Source of the DNA: Cololabis saira | Lineage: Eukaryota; Chordata; Actinopteri; Beloniformes; Belonidae | Direction of reading: 5' to 3' | Assembly: GCF_033807715.1 (NCBI RefSeq) | Contig: NC_084601.1 | Coordinates: 1 to 64,000 of the forward strand | Length of the DNA: 64,000 nt | Part shown: positions 26,901 to 40,493 of the stretch, in pieces | Layout: each line of letters begins with the position of its first letter | How positions within the stretch are numbered: position 1 is the stretch's first letter | Notes under the pieces: model-generated | Database searches by the model: none | What the model was told of the DNA's origin: nothing | What the model saw: only the letters and a program-made list of their open reading frames with translations | Made by a program: the position numbers and the translations under genes

Positions 26901-27453
26901 TACAGCAGGGGTGGCCAACCGGTGTCATGCGGCTCTTGCGACTTTATTTGATAGATGCAGTGAAAGACAGACTCGTAGGAAGTGGCGGCAAAATATGCAT
27001 CAATACATCATACATCAGAAATACATATTATCCGGTTAAAAAAAGCCCCACTGTGGCAAAAAATAGTCCCATCTCTCCAGATGTAGCTCCGCATGTCGCC
27101 TTTTGCTCGTCTTGTTTTTTTCAGAGACAGGAACTCGCCAATCCATTCATCCATCGTTAGCCCTCCCAGGAGATCAAAGTTTACCGTAAACATGCCAAAT
27201 TAATTGTTAACGAAATTAAAAAAATAACACCAGCTACTTTTTGCTACCACCTGTAACCGTCAAAAAATATGTAACAGTTGGTTGTTGTCATGGATACATT
27301 GTTGCTTCCCTGACACAGAATGATCTGCTGTGATGAGGCTTTAGAATAGAAGCCGTGGTATATAAGATAAGATTGTCCTTTATTTCTCCCTCAATGGAGA
27401 AATTCACTTTGTGCAGCAGCAGTACACTCAACACACACATGCAGGGAAAGGGT

Positions 27454-27518
<65 letters not shown>

Positions 27519-30500
27519 CGAAACATAAACAGTGTACTGTATACATTGAAATGAAAAATATGCTCATTATACCACAGTTAACAACCAATCAGATTGTAGG
27601 ATTTCACCTTTCTGTTTTATACTGGTATTTTTATGTCTCAGAGAGAGCAGGGAGTGAGGGATGGGGCAGTTGTTGTGGACGATGTGGCTTTGCAGTAACA
27701 TAGTAACCAATTGTGGCTCTTAGCCTCTGACTGGTTGGCCACCCCTGAACTAGAGGTTTATGAGCTGGCAAAGAAAAGGTATTATGACACAAACATACTG
27801 TTTTTATTTGGGAAAACATGTGAGGATTAGCGCCTTCAGAAAAACATGAGAGGACACGCTGAAGGAATTACCTGCAGCAGGAACATGTTATTTTTGCTGA
27901 ATTAATGAAAGTTGCTTGTGCAGCCGAACAAATCAACTTCTAAAATACTCCAAGAGTGAAACATAGTTGCCTCACAATGGAAAAATCTGTCACAGCAAGA
28001 ACACACAATTACATAAAGTGCAAACAAAGGGGTTCATAACTCCATTCTTCAATAAGTGTTTTAAGTTTTGTGTGCAGTTTTACTTCACCCACTGTTTCAG
28101 ACAAGTTCAGCATTGGAGACTGTAGCAGTGTGAGTGCCACGGGGCCCGACCGACAGGATGGAGAGGACACGGAGTTTAGTGCAGACTGATGAAGCATTGT
28201 TACAGTTTGGCCCCCCTGCAGGGACACAACGACGCCTTGCAGATTGCTCAAGCCTCATATACCCCTTAAGACATAGACATGCAGGTTCCAGTTCCTGAAG
28301 ACCCCTGCCGAGACATTGTCACGCAAGGTCCAGCGTCTTGCATCCCTGCCGAGACTTCCAGCCCCCACGGAGACAAAGACCATATACGGACTTCCTGATC
28401 CCTCAGGGGTGGTCCCAAAGCTAAAGGATTCACACATCTGACTGGCTCTCACTGGGCTGGTTTATTCCTGTAACTTTTGTATAAAAACCCTTTGACCGAA
28501 CCCATCTGCGTCGACACACCAACTACAGACTCGATCTGTGCTGGTCATGTCCACCGCCGGCTTACTGATTAAAAACTCTCTATACCACGAGCGGACTTCT
28601 GAACTGGTTTTTGATAAATTCCTCAACAAGACCCTTTTATTTCACCCAAATCACCGCCAACACGTGCACAAGCACCTCAGCATACCAGGGACCCCTTGCT
28701 GCTGTCCAGCTCTGCCTTATAAGGCAGGCAGGGTGGAGAGCGGCAGCCACTCAGGCGGATGGGACACAGGTGCGTGTGTCCCATCAACCTCTCCACCCTG
28801 CCACAGAGACCAAGTACGTAGTTGTTCAACTTTGTATGAAACGTTATCGTAAAAATACTCATTTGTACATACCTGGAGTTACCCCCTGGCTGTGAACGGC
28901 CTCTATGTGGCAATCCCGTCTGTACGGCGATTGGAAGTGGCGAAAACAGTGGGGACAGGGGCACACAGAGACGCTCTCTTCATGTCTTTCAGCCACTGTG
29001 CGCATGTGCTCCTGTATGTGCTCCATCAACCTGCCACACACACAGCAAACATTATTGGTGCGTCCCAATTCTCCCCCTCGCCCTCGTTTTGATCCCTCCC
29101 CCTAAATTTTGCATGTTCCCGTGAGGGTAGTGGTGTCCCAATTCCTCTTTTCACCTAGGGGGAGTGGGCATAACGAGGGCTAGGGGCTGAGAATAGCCCC
29201 TTCACATCGAGGGATGTGACATGCTGACTTCGCGAGTGAGGGGGTATAAACATTTCCCAGAATGCTTTTCGTCGTCATTTGCGGACTGAATCCAAAAAAA
29301 AAACATGGCGGACATTTTTTTATTTTTTAAGTGAATAAAATCAATATTTTGAGTTAGTTTCTGCATAAAAATGCGTTTTGATTACATTTCTAGCGAGAAA
29401 TATATATTTTACTTTCATAATATTCACTCAGTGAATGTACATAATCACTTTTTTCCGTTGTTCGCGAAGATCGCCTTGGAGTAAAAGGCTGTTAGGTTAC
29501 GCCGTAGGCTACGTAGGTTACGCCGTAGGCTACGTAGGTTACGCCGTAGGCTACGTAACCTACGCCGTAGGCTACGTAGGTTACTCGACGCAGAGCCTAC
29601 GGCGTATATTACGCAACGACGCGCGCCATACGCCGTACCCCACGCCATACCCTACGCCGTACCCTACGCCGTAGGCTCTGCGTCGATTTAACGCGGAACC
29701 ATAATCAGCTCCGGAGCCGGCAGTCAGGCAGAAATCCCGAAATCTTCGGAGCAAATTTCTTAACAGGCATTATTTGGATAAACTGAGCCCAGGTTGGGGA
29801 TCTTAACGGTTACTTTTACGCCTGAAAAAATATTAAAACTTAATAAAGTGCCATATTAACAGCGCTACAGCTGAAATTAAAACAGCTTTGGCTCTCAGGG
29901 TAGGGATGAAAACGAGGGGGAGTGGGGAGAATTGGGACAGGCACCTGGGCCAAGTGCCCTAGATTTCAAGTGCCCTAAAATCTCCCCCTTCTTTTTCAGG
30001 GGGTAGGGAAGAAAAGAAGGGGGAGTGAAGAAAAGAAGGGCGAGTGGAGAAAAGAAGGGGGAGAATGGAGATTGGGCCTTTGACTCCATACCAAAACTTT
30101 ACCATTGTTTTCAGTCAAACAGCAGTATGTTCAATCCTGATACCCTTCTGGAATGTCATTGTTTTCAGTAGCTTGTCCTTGGTAACATCAACCAGTAGGA
30201 CACGCTGGAGATCAAATTGTCATCCTGCTGATTGGGAGCCAACCACTATTACCACTTGCTCACAAACTACACAGCAATGGTTTATTTGAAACTTCAGAAC
30301 AGAGTCTGATGTTGATGTTGATCAGTAAAACGTGTCTTCTCTTTAGTGACGTGTTCACTGTTACTCACACATCACCAAACTAATGTCTGCTGGACCTCGA
30401 TGCCGCTTTTGATAATAGAGATAACAGCATTTTACTGCACAGGTTAGAGCATGTTGTTGGGATTAAAGGGACAGCAGTAGGCTAGTTTAAATAATATCTA

Positions 30501-33500
30501 TCGGACAGATTCCAGCTCGTTCATGTATGATCTCTGATGTTTGGCACAGAGAAGATGGTGACATTTCTGGATCATGTTCACACATGGCTTCTTTATGCAT
30601 GATAATATGTGCTGCATTTGTGGATTGCACAGCCAACTGTGTTTACATACATCTTTAGAATTGTGTTCCTGAGCCCAAACAGTGAAATCCAGCAATTAAC
30701 TTTTCACAACACAATCATTTCCACATTACTGTAGTAACACATTGACTTTGGTTCATCTGGTCAATGTCTGTTGCTCCCCTTCCCATTAAAAACCTCTGAT
30801 GGACAGCAAGCGAAGATCAGAAATAATCTCTATGGCTGTAGGTTACGATTGCATAATGCAAGAGTTTTGTTAAAAAGAGAAAAATACTATGTGAAAGAGA
30901 TTTATCTCAGTCTGCTTTTGTCATCAGTAGGAAAACTGTTGGTACAGGTGTATGCATGTGCGTGTTGTAATCCAAATATAAGCCTTACTTGATGTTGTTG
31001 TCAAGTGTCTCTTTGCAAAAGATACAGCGGTAAACTCCAGCAGGCCTCTCACTTTTCATAGTGCTGCTTCCAGGAGCACTTCCATAATAAAAGTCCTCCA
31101 CCAGTATGACCAGTTTACCCTCAGGGAGGGCAGATTCTGCTAGAGCTTGGTAGTTCTTCTGGGGGCTCAACACGGGGGGGCTAGGGAAGTCATCTGACAA
31201 ATAGTCATAGTCATCAGAAGATCTGTGACTCCTCTGATGAGGAGAGACAACATTAGGCTAAAAGGACACAAACAAAAACACAGAACCGTTGGTCATAAAA
31301 CCAAAAAACAATCCATCAACAGTGTTCTAATAATAGCAGGATGTTGGTTTTAATATGAGAAATCTAAACTCGGAGATCTCCAGTTTCATTTTCTCTGATG
31401 TCCATCAATGTTAATCTCCAGAAATTAACTTCTGAGCTGATCCAGATCAGATACCAAGGTACATGCTGGAATGTACCCTCTCTGGATCAGTAGTGCCAAC
31501 TCACAGTTAACAGTGCTGGTTGAATCCTGGGCGATTTTGTAGGGGTTTGGGGGATTTTGTCTCTGCTCCTTCGAAGATGTTTAATGTTCTTCCTCCTCAG
31601 GTTCTTCAGCCTAATATTAATGACAGGGCAGCATAACTGTAGGAGGAGGAATATTGTTTAGTTGGAGAATTTGCACTGTGCTATGTTCACAAGGTACAGT
31701 TATGATGGGCATATCTCAAAGTACTTACACACATAAATCCTCTCAGCTCTGGTACAAGTTTGTACTGAGATGCACACACAGGACAGCTGGAGGGAGAGAT
31801 GGATCCAAGCTCACCTGACAGGACAGACACATGATAACAGGACACCTCAGTCTTAACCTGAATCTGGATCACAAAGTCACAACAGAAAGCTACTAGTAGG
31901 CCTCTTGTTCCCCTCAGTTGATTCCAAAGTATGATAACGCTGCAGCAATTGTTTTTAAAGTAGATAATTGCAACAACATGTGTACAAAGTATTGTGGTGC
32001 ATGGCAACTTAATCTATATATACAGTGCATCCAGAAAGTATTCACAGCGCTTCACTTTTACCACATTTTGTTATGTTACAGCCTTATTCCAAAATTGATT
32101 AAATTCATTTTTCTCCTCAAAATTCTACACACAACACCCCATATTGACAATGTGAAAAAAGTTTTTTCGAAAGTTTTGCAAATTTATTAAAAATAAAAAA
32201 CTAAGAAATCACATGCACATAAGTATTCACAGCCTTTGCCATAAAGCTCAAAATTGAGCTAAGGTGTTTCCACTGATCAGCCTTGAGATGTTTCTACAGC
32301 TTCATTGGAGTCCACCTTTGGTAAATTCAGTTGATTGGACATGATTTGGAAAGGCACACACCTGTCTATATAATATATATATACAGTGGGGAGAACAAGT
32401 ATTTGATACACTGCCGATTTTGCAGGTTTTCCCACTTGAAAAGCATGTAGAAGTCTGTAATTTTTATCATAGGTACTCTTCAACTTTGAGTGATGGAATC
32501 TAAAAAAAAAATCCAGAAAATCACATTGTATGATTTTTAAGTAATTAATTTGCATTTTATTGCATGACATAAGTATTTGATCACCTGTCAACCAGTAAGG
32601 CCTCTGGCTCTCACAGACCTGTTAGTTCTTCTTTAAGAAGCCCTCCTGTTCTCCACTCATTACCTGTATTAACTGCACCTGTTTGAACTCGTTACCTGTA
32701 TAAAAGACACCTGTCCACACACTCAATCAAACAAACTCCAACCTCTCCACAATGGCCAAGACCAGAGAGCTGTGTAAGGACATCAGGGATAAAATTGTAG
32801 ACCTGCACAAGGCTGGGATGGGCTACAGGACAATAGGCAAGCAGCTTGGTGAGAATGCAACAACTGTTTGCGCAATTATTAGAAAATGGAAGAAGTTCAA
32901 AATGACGGTCAATCTCCCTCAGTCTGGGGCTCCATGCAAAATCTCACCTCGTGGGGCATCAATGATCATGAAGAAGGTGAGGGATCAGCCCAGAACTACA
33001 CGGCAGGACTTGGTCAATGACCTGAAGAGAGCTGGGACCACAGTCTCAAAGAAAACCATTAGTAACACACTACGCCGTCATGGATTAAAATCCTGCAGCG
33101 CACGCAAGGTCCCCCTGCTCAAGCCAGTGCATGTCAAGGCCCGTCTGAAGTTTGCCAATGACCATCTGGATGATCCAGAGGAGGAATGGGAGAAGGTCAT
33201 GTGGTCTGATGAGACTAAAATAGAGCTTTTTGGAAACATCATTCTTTGGGGATGCTTTTCTGCAAAGGGGACAGGACGACTGCACCGTATTGAGGGGAGG
33301 ATGGATGGGGCCATGTATCGCGAGATCTTGGCCAACAACCTCCTTCCCTCAGTAAGAGCATTGAAGATGGGTCGTGGCTGGGTCTTCCAGCATGACAACG
33401 ACCCGAAACACACAGCCAGGGCAACTAAGGAGTGGCTCCGTAAGAAGCATTTCAAGGTCCTGGAGTGGCCTAGCCAGTCTCCAGAACTGAACCCAATAGA

Positions 33501-36500
33501 AAATCTTTGGAGGGAGCTGAAAGTCCGTATTGCCCAGCGACAGCCCCGAAACCTGAAGGATCTGGAGAAGATCTGTATGGAGGAGTGGGCCAAAATCCCT
33601 GCTGCAGTGTGTGCAAACCTGGTCAAGAACTACAGGAAACGTCTGATCTCTGTAATTGCAAACAAAGGTTTCTGTACCAAATATTAAGTTCTGTTTTTCT
33701 GATGTATCAAATACTTACGTCATGCAATAAAATGCAAATTAATTACTTAAAAATCATACAATGTGATTTTCTGGATTTTTTTTTTAGATTCCATCACTCA
33801 CAGTTGAAGAGTACCTATGATAAAAATTACAGACTTCTACATGCTTTTCAAGTGGGAAAACCTGCAAAATCGGCGGTGTATCAAATACTTGTTCTCCCCA
33901 CTGTATCTATCTATATACGGTATATTTATATAAGGTCCCACAGTTGACAGTACATGTCAGAGCAAAAGCCAAGCATGAAGTCAAAGGAATTGCCTCGAGG
34001 CACAAATCTGGGGAAGGGTACAGAAAACGTTCTGCTGCTTTGAAGGTTCCAGTGGCCTCCATCATCTGTAGATGATGAAGAAGTTGGGACCAGCAGGATC
34101 TTCCTAGAGCTGGCCAGCCATTTAAACTGAGTGATCGGGGGAGAAGGGCCCTAGTCAGGGACCAAGAACCCTATGGTCACCCTGTCAGAGCTCCAGCGTT
34201 CCTCTGTGGAGAGAGGAAAAACTTCAAGAAGGACAACCATCTCTGCAGCAATTCACCAATCAGGCCTGTATGGTAGAGTGGCCAGACAGAAGCCCCTCCT
34301 TAGTAAAAGGCACATGGCAGCCGCCTGGAGTTTGCCAAAAGGCACCTGAAGGACTCCCAGACCATGAGAAACAAAATTCTCTGGTCTGATGAGACGAAGA
34401 TTGAACTGTTTGGTGTGAATAGCAGGCGTCTTGTTTGGAGGAAACCAGGCACTGCTCATCACCGGGCCAATACCATCCCTACAATGAAGCATGGTGGTGG
34501 CAGCATCATGCTGTGGGGATGTTTTTCAGCAGCAGGAACTGGGAGACTAGTCAGGATAGAGGGAAAGATGAATGCAGCAATGTACAGAGACATCCTGAAT
34601 AAAAACCTGCACCAGAGTGCTCTTGACCTCAGACTGGGGCGAAGGTTCATCTTTCAGCAGGACAACGACCTGAAGCAACAGCCAAGATTTCAAAGCAGTG
34701 GCTTCAGGACAACTCTGTGAATGTCCTTGAGTGGCCCAGCCAGAGTCCAGACTTGAATCCCATTGAACATTGATCTCTGGAGAGATCTGAAACTGGCACC
34801 GACGCTTCCCATCCAACCTGATGGACCTTGAGAGCTGCAAAGAGGAATGGGCAAAACTGCCCAAAGATAGGTGTGCCGAGCTGGTGGCGTTATATTCAAA
34901 AAGACTTGAGGCTGTAATTGCTGCCAAAGGTCATCAAGGCATCAACAAAGTATTGAGCAAAGGCTGTGAATACTTATGTACATATGATTTTTGTTTTTTT
35001 ATTTTTAATAAATTTGCAAAAATCTAAAAAAAAACTTTTTTCACGTTGTCATTATGGGGTGTTTTGTGTAGAATTTTGAGGAAAAAAATTAATTGAATCA
35101 AATTAAGAGTAAGGCTTTAACATAGCAAAATGAGGAAAAAGTGAAGCGCTGTGAATACTTTCCGGATGCGCTGTATTTAATACATATCTGTTTGGGATAT
35201 CAATAATGAAAAAAAAAGTGTTTTTTGAAGAATTTTTAAAGGGCTTCGCAGGCTAGGTTCCTTAGGTGGCTGACTGATACACCCCTGCCCAACAGGGGGT
35301 CTGAATTTTTCTGTTCAGCATTTTGCGCAGAGGTTGACGAATAATTTCTTATTGTTTGACCTAGATGGGATTCTAAATGGATCTGGAAAAGTTTTGTAAA
35401 TCTGTAAAAATTGTAAAATCCCATAAAGCAGTTGCATTTGAAGCCACAAAAGCACATTCAGATAATTAAACAAACCTTTCCGTTGCACTTTGTGAGGTGC
35501 TGCAGGTCTGCTGGGACGAGGTTTTGTATTAAGAGATGCTGCGTGCGCTGGTGAGTTCATCTTCTGGGGTAAATCCGCAGAAGAAGTCAGGATATTCAAT
35601 TCTGCCAGAGGGGTAGGTTGGAAGTTCACATTGTGGTCATTCAGAACCTTCTGAGCTGCTTCACCTGAGACCACACCTGGTTTGGAGAGAGCCTGGTTTA
35701 GTTTCAGGGGGACGTTTGTTTTTTCTTTGCATAAGAGCATATATTTGAGTAATTACAAAGTTAAATACTCCTAAAACTCACACACTGTATTTGGAGTCAT
35801 CTTCAGTAGGCCCGAATTATAGAAATGCTAGAGGTATCTAGAATTATCCATCTTATTCCAAATCATAATTTAAAATAATGCTGCATTTCCTGTGTTTAAA
35901 GTGATGAGTTGGAACATTAGCCATTTTACTTTGCTATCAACAAGTCAATAGCAACTGTTTGTAAACTCAAGGTTAACTGAGTTTACAAACACTGAATTCT
36001 CAGCTGTCTCACTAAAACCAGTTGTTATAACTAGTGATGCACCGAATGTTCGGTAACCAAAATTGTTCAGCCGAAAATAGCAAAAAAAAACACTTTTGGT
36101 GTTCGGTGGAATAAGTGGGGAAAAAAACAAACAATCGAACAGCGTGGAGTGAGGGGCGTGCAGCGTTAAATGCAGCAAACATGTCAGCATGTCAGATCAT
36201 TACTTGGATGTGGGAAAAAGCAGAGGACACGACAAATGATCTGCTGCGCAAAGCCTCCGATTCTCCGAGGTTGGGTCGCGGTGGGTGTAGCCTAAGCATC
36301 CGCCGCTTTGCGCGTTATATGTGAAAGCCCCTTAAGATGCTCTACTGTGATCAAAGCCAAGCAAACTAAATATTTATACAACAGGAAATGATGTATCTTA
36401 ACTGTTTCTTAACTGGAAGCTGGTTGTTTTATCTACCTGTTATAATAGGGATGGGGTTAGGTGAAGGTGCAGGTGAAGGTGCAGTTTCAGCAGGAACATC

Positions 36501-39500
36501 TGGCGCACTAGAGGAGTTGCCAGCTGGTGTGAAGGGGGCCATAGTGTTGATGAAGTTGATCCCTGCAATGCTGTGGATGGTCACATTGACAGGAACCTGG
36601 ACTGTGGTAAAGCCGCTGGCACACCCTCCAGGATGCGAGTGCAGCCTCAGCTCCGTACCACCTGCAGGACAGACAGAATAATGCGCAAACTTTAAGACTA
36701 CAGTAGCTCGACCCAACATCCCCCTACCCCCATAACTCTGGTCTATGATTCTTTGGCACAGCTACACTGGTAAAAATTAACACAAGTATAAATACCAAGT
36801 ACACCGTAGCAGGCACTGTGTACTTGTACACTGTAGTGTATGATGTTGCTCTGTAATTATACCCTCAGATGCTAGGTTGTATTGCACGTTGTTTCGTGAA
36901 GTGTTTTTTTCTTGCAGAGCTGAACTTCCTTTCACTCATTTCCTTCATGTACTGTATATCAGACATTGTAACAGGGCTCACAGAGCAAATCTTATTTGAG
37001 TCATAAGATGATGTTGAACAACTGCCAATTTTACTGAAATTACAGCAGTCTTATATATATGTTTTGTAAATGCTGGAGGATTAATAACACTTTCTTGTTC
37101 AACCAGTTTTCAACACATTCTCAGCCCCTGAGCGTGCATACGATGCATCCATCCATCCATTTTCCTCCGATTCTCCGAGGTTGGGTCGCGGTGGGTGTAG
37201 CCTAAGCAGGGTAGCCCACACTTCCCTCTCCAAGGCTACTTCGTCAGATCATATAGAGGTAACCCAAGGTGTTCCCAGGCCAGTTGGGAGACATAATCCC
37301 TCCAGCATGTCCTGTGTCTTTTCCGTGGAACATGCCAGGAAAACCAAACCAAGGAGGCATCCTCCCCAGATGATTTCTTGCTTGTGTTGTTCTCTCAGGT
37401 GTAAGTTGTTTTGGATAAAAGCATCAGCTAAATGACAGTAGTAGTGTGCCCGAGTCACCTCATCTGGCTCCTCTGAACATTCCCTGAGGATCAGCGGCTC
37501 TCCTCTGAGCCCCTCCCAGATGATCCAGCTTCTCAAGAGCCAGGTCAGCCTGCGGAGGAAACTCCATTCGACCGCTTGTATCTGTGATCTGTTTTTTTCA
37601 GTTGCTACTCAGAGCTCATGACCACAGCTAAGGGTGGGGACATAGACTGACTAGTAAATTGAAAGCTTTGCCTTTCAGCTCAGCTCCTTCTTTACCATGA
37701 CAGACCAATGCAGAGTCTGCATCACTGCAGACGCCGCACCCACACCTATCGATCTCCTGCTCGCTCTTCCCTCACTCTTGAATAAGACACCAAGATAAAT
37801 GAACTCCTCTACTGGGGGGCAGTATCTGATTCCCGACCTGAAGAAGGGACTCCACCCTTTTCCGACTGCGGACCAGGGTCTCGGAGAAGCGCCGATTCTA
37901 ATCCCAGCTGCTTTGCATTCAGCTGCAAACCACTTCAGTGAGAATGGTGATACTATCAATGTCAACCAAAGGCCTGTCGTGCTGCCTGCTTGTCTACAAC
38001 ATTAGTCGTGCATTAGATGAATGCATGTTATTAACATGTAAAAAAGCACAAGTCCAACTGACTGACTTTGGTCAGTTAGGGTGTAATAAAAAGAAGATTT
38101 TTGTCTAGAATAAGTTATGTCGGCATCGATTCTAGTGTGTATGTGTGAAATTTCCTTTACTTTTGCTATCTTCAAACATAAATGTGAAGGCATCTAATAC
38201 TTTTAGTACACTTGATTGTTATGATAAACACTGCAGTCATATTCACATGGCGCAGACTGACCTCCAGGCAGCATGGACACAGGTTGGCCATTGACCATGA
38301 AACTCAGAGCAGAACCTGCGGACTGAACACATCATGCATGTTAATGGCAAAAGGACATGAGCAAAGCCAATCAATAGGTAAAACTGTATACACATTCAAA
38401 CAATCATTTCCATCATCGTTTGAAGTGTTTCATTACCTTTATTGTGGTGTTGGCTGGCTGGGAATTGTAACTTGACTCTGGCTGAACTGGGATGGGAATG
38501 ATCCTGACAGGTAACTGGTCTCTCTCCTCATCATCATCCATTAGATGGTCAGAAATCTGCATGGCTGCATAAATATGAGAAAATAATTGTGAACTTTTTT
38601 GTTGCGAAATCGGATCCGTTCTTAATATATTTTGCATACAAGTTTGCTTAGGAAATAAAATACAACAGAGACATTCTATTTGTTTTGATTAATAAAAAGA
38701 CATTTTAGCAGGAAAAGGAAAAATATTTTATGACCAGCATCCACATGAAATAAATCTAATAATTTCTCCCACTGATTCAATTTTGGGACATTTGGTAGTG
38801 TTCTTTAAAAGGTTTAACGGTTGTATTTTACTTCTTTCACTGGGTGTATTTTCCGATATAAACACATGTCTATTGTGGTTCCAAGGGTTGATGTTTACTT
38901 TAGACTTAGCAACTCCACTGAAATGAGGGATGAGGAGTTTTTCAAAACAGTGTTTATTAAGGAAAAGAAAAGTAAAAGCTTCAAGAAGCAGTTCCTCAGA
39001 AAAATATTTTTAGAGAAACAGTGGTCTTGCAAAGCAAAGTTAATTTTTCAATTCAATAGATCACCATCAAGACCACCATAATATGTCTATTAAGGCAGAT
39101 CCATGCTTTCGTGGACAACATATAAAGTCTGAGTCCCACTGGTCTCCTATGAAAGAAAACATAATGGCCACGGTTACATGATGTTTTTTAATTCGGAATT
39201 AATTATTACGAATTAAATCATTCAAATTAAACTTCCTTCGAGTTTACATGGAAATAGTAATTCCAAATTAAGGTTTACATGGAAAACACGTTTGACCGGC
39301 TTTATCCAATTCCTTAGGGTCTGGGGGTTGGGAAGGTTCTGATTGGATAGGGGGGCAGACCGGAAGAAAAACAAACTTACAAAATATTAGCCGCTACAAC
39401 TTTGAAAAGCTCAAAATTTTCAAAAGTTTCCCGTTTCCATCTGTTCTTTTAATTATTTCCAGGTCCTCCAAGCTCTTTATTAAATAAATGGTCTCTGTTC

Positions 39501-40428
39501 TTGACCACCGTTTACTGCTGCTGCTGCTGCTGCTGCTGCATCTTGAAACTTTGTTTGGAAAACCAGCCCAGCGCGGAATATAAGCGCCATGGAGACGGAC
39601 GGGCGAGGGAACGAGCAGAAATAAAGACCAGAATTAATTTAAGGCGGAATGAGCGTATACATGATCTGGAAGTCATGTATACGCTTCCACATGAAGCTGC
39701 TGCTTCCACATGACTGTTGTGTGCTGCTGACACCCCCCCCCCCCACCTCTGGGAGTTTTTACCTGCCATTGTTTATATAATAATTGCTCGGGGGTTTATG
39801 TTTATGATTATGTTCATGTTCTGGATCTCTGGAAAGCGTCTAGAGACAACATCTGTTGTATTAGACGCTATATAAATAAAATTGAAATTGGAATTATTCT
39901 ATTCGGATTTAAAATCGGAATACACCAGCCACTTACTTCGGAATTAAGTCTAATTCGGAATGGCCATTTTCATTTGGAATTAGGTGTTTACATGGTAATG
40001 ATTACTCATTTTTAAAATCGGATTTAATTTTAATTCTGAATTAAAGAGGAATTAAACTTCCCATGTAAACACACTCAATGTCTTACCATAACTATGCAGA
40101 TGACATACAGATCTATATAACCATCTAACTAGGAGACTATAATCCAAATCAAACATTGATCAAATTAAAAAGATAATGTGCCAGACTTTTCTTCCGTTAA
40201 ATGACAAAAAGAGAAATAATAGTGTTTGGAGCCAAGGAAGAAAGATTCAAAGTCAGCAGTCAGCTTAAAGCAGTGAAGCTAAAAACCAATAGCCAAGTTG
40301 GAAGGGGTTCTGGACTCAGACCTGAATCACAGCCACATTAAGACAGTAGTGACGTCAGCCTATTATCACCTAAAGAACATATCAAGAATTAAAGGACTGA
40401 TGTCTCAGCAGGACTTAGAAAAATGTGT

Positions 40429-40493
<65 letters not shown>

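Larger units (their letters stand above)
32023..35173 (+). mobile_element. Tc1-like transposon (outer), split by a second Tc1
   Basis: TA-flanked inverted ends CAGTGCATCCAGAAAGTATT at 32023 and the complement of CAGCGCATCCGGAAAGTATT ending at 35173. About 1.6 kb after removing the inner element. The transposase is decayed. Confidence 0.88.

Noticed and set aside
29435..29674. Gly-Tyr-Val-Ala repeat frame
   Set aside because: A by-product of the TACGCCGTAGG tandem repeat, open in both directions.
33078..33626. 182-codon minus-strand frame opposite the Tc1 transposase
   Set aside because: Antisense shadow of the transposase frame.
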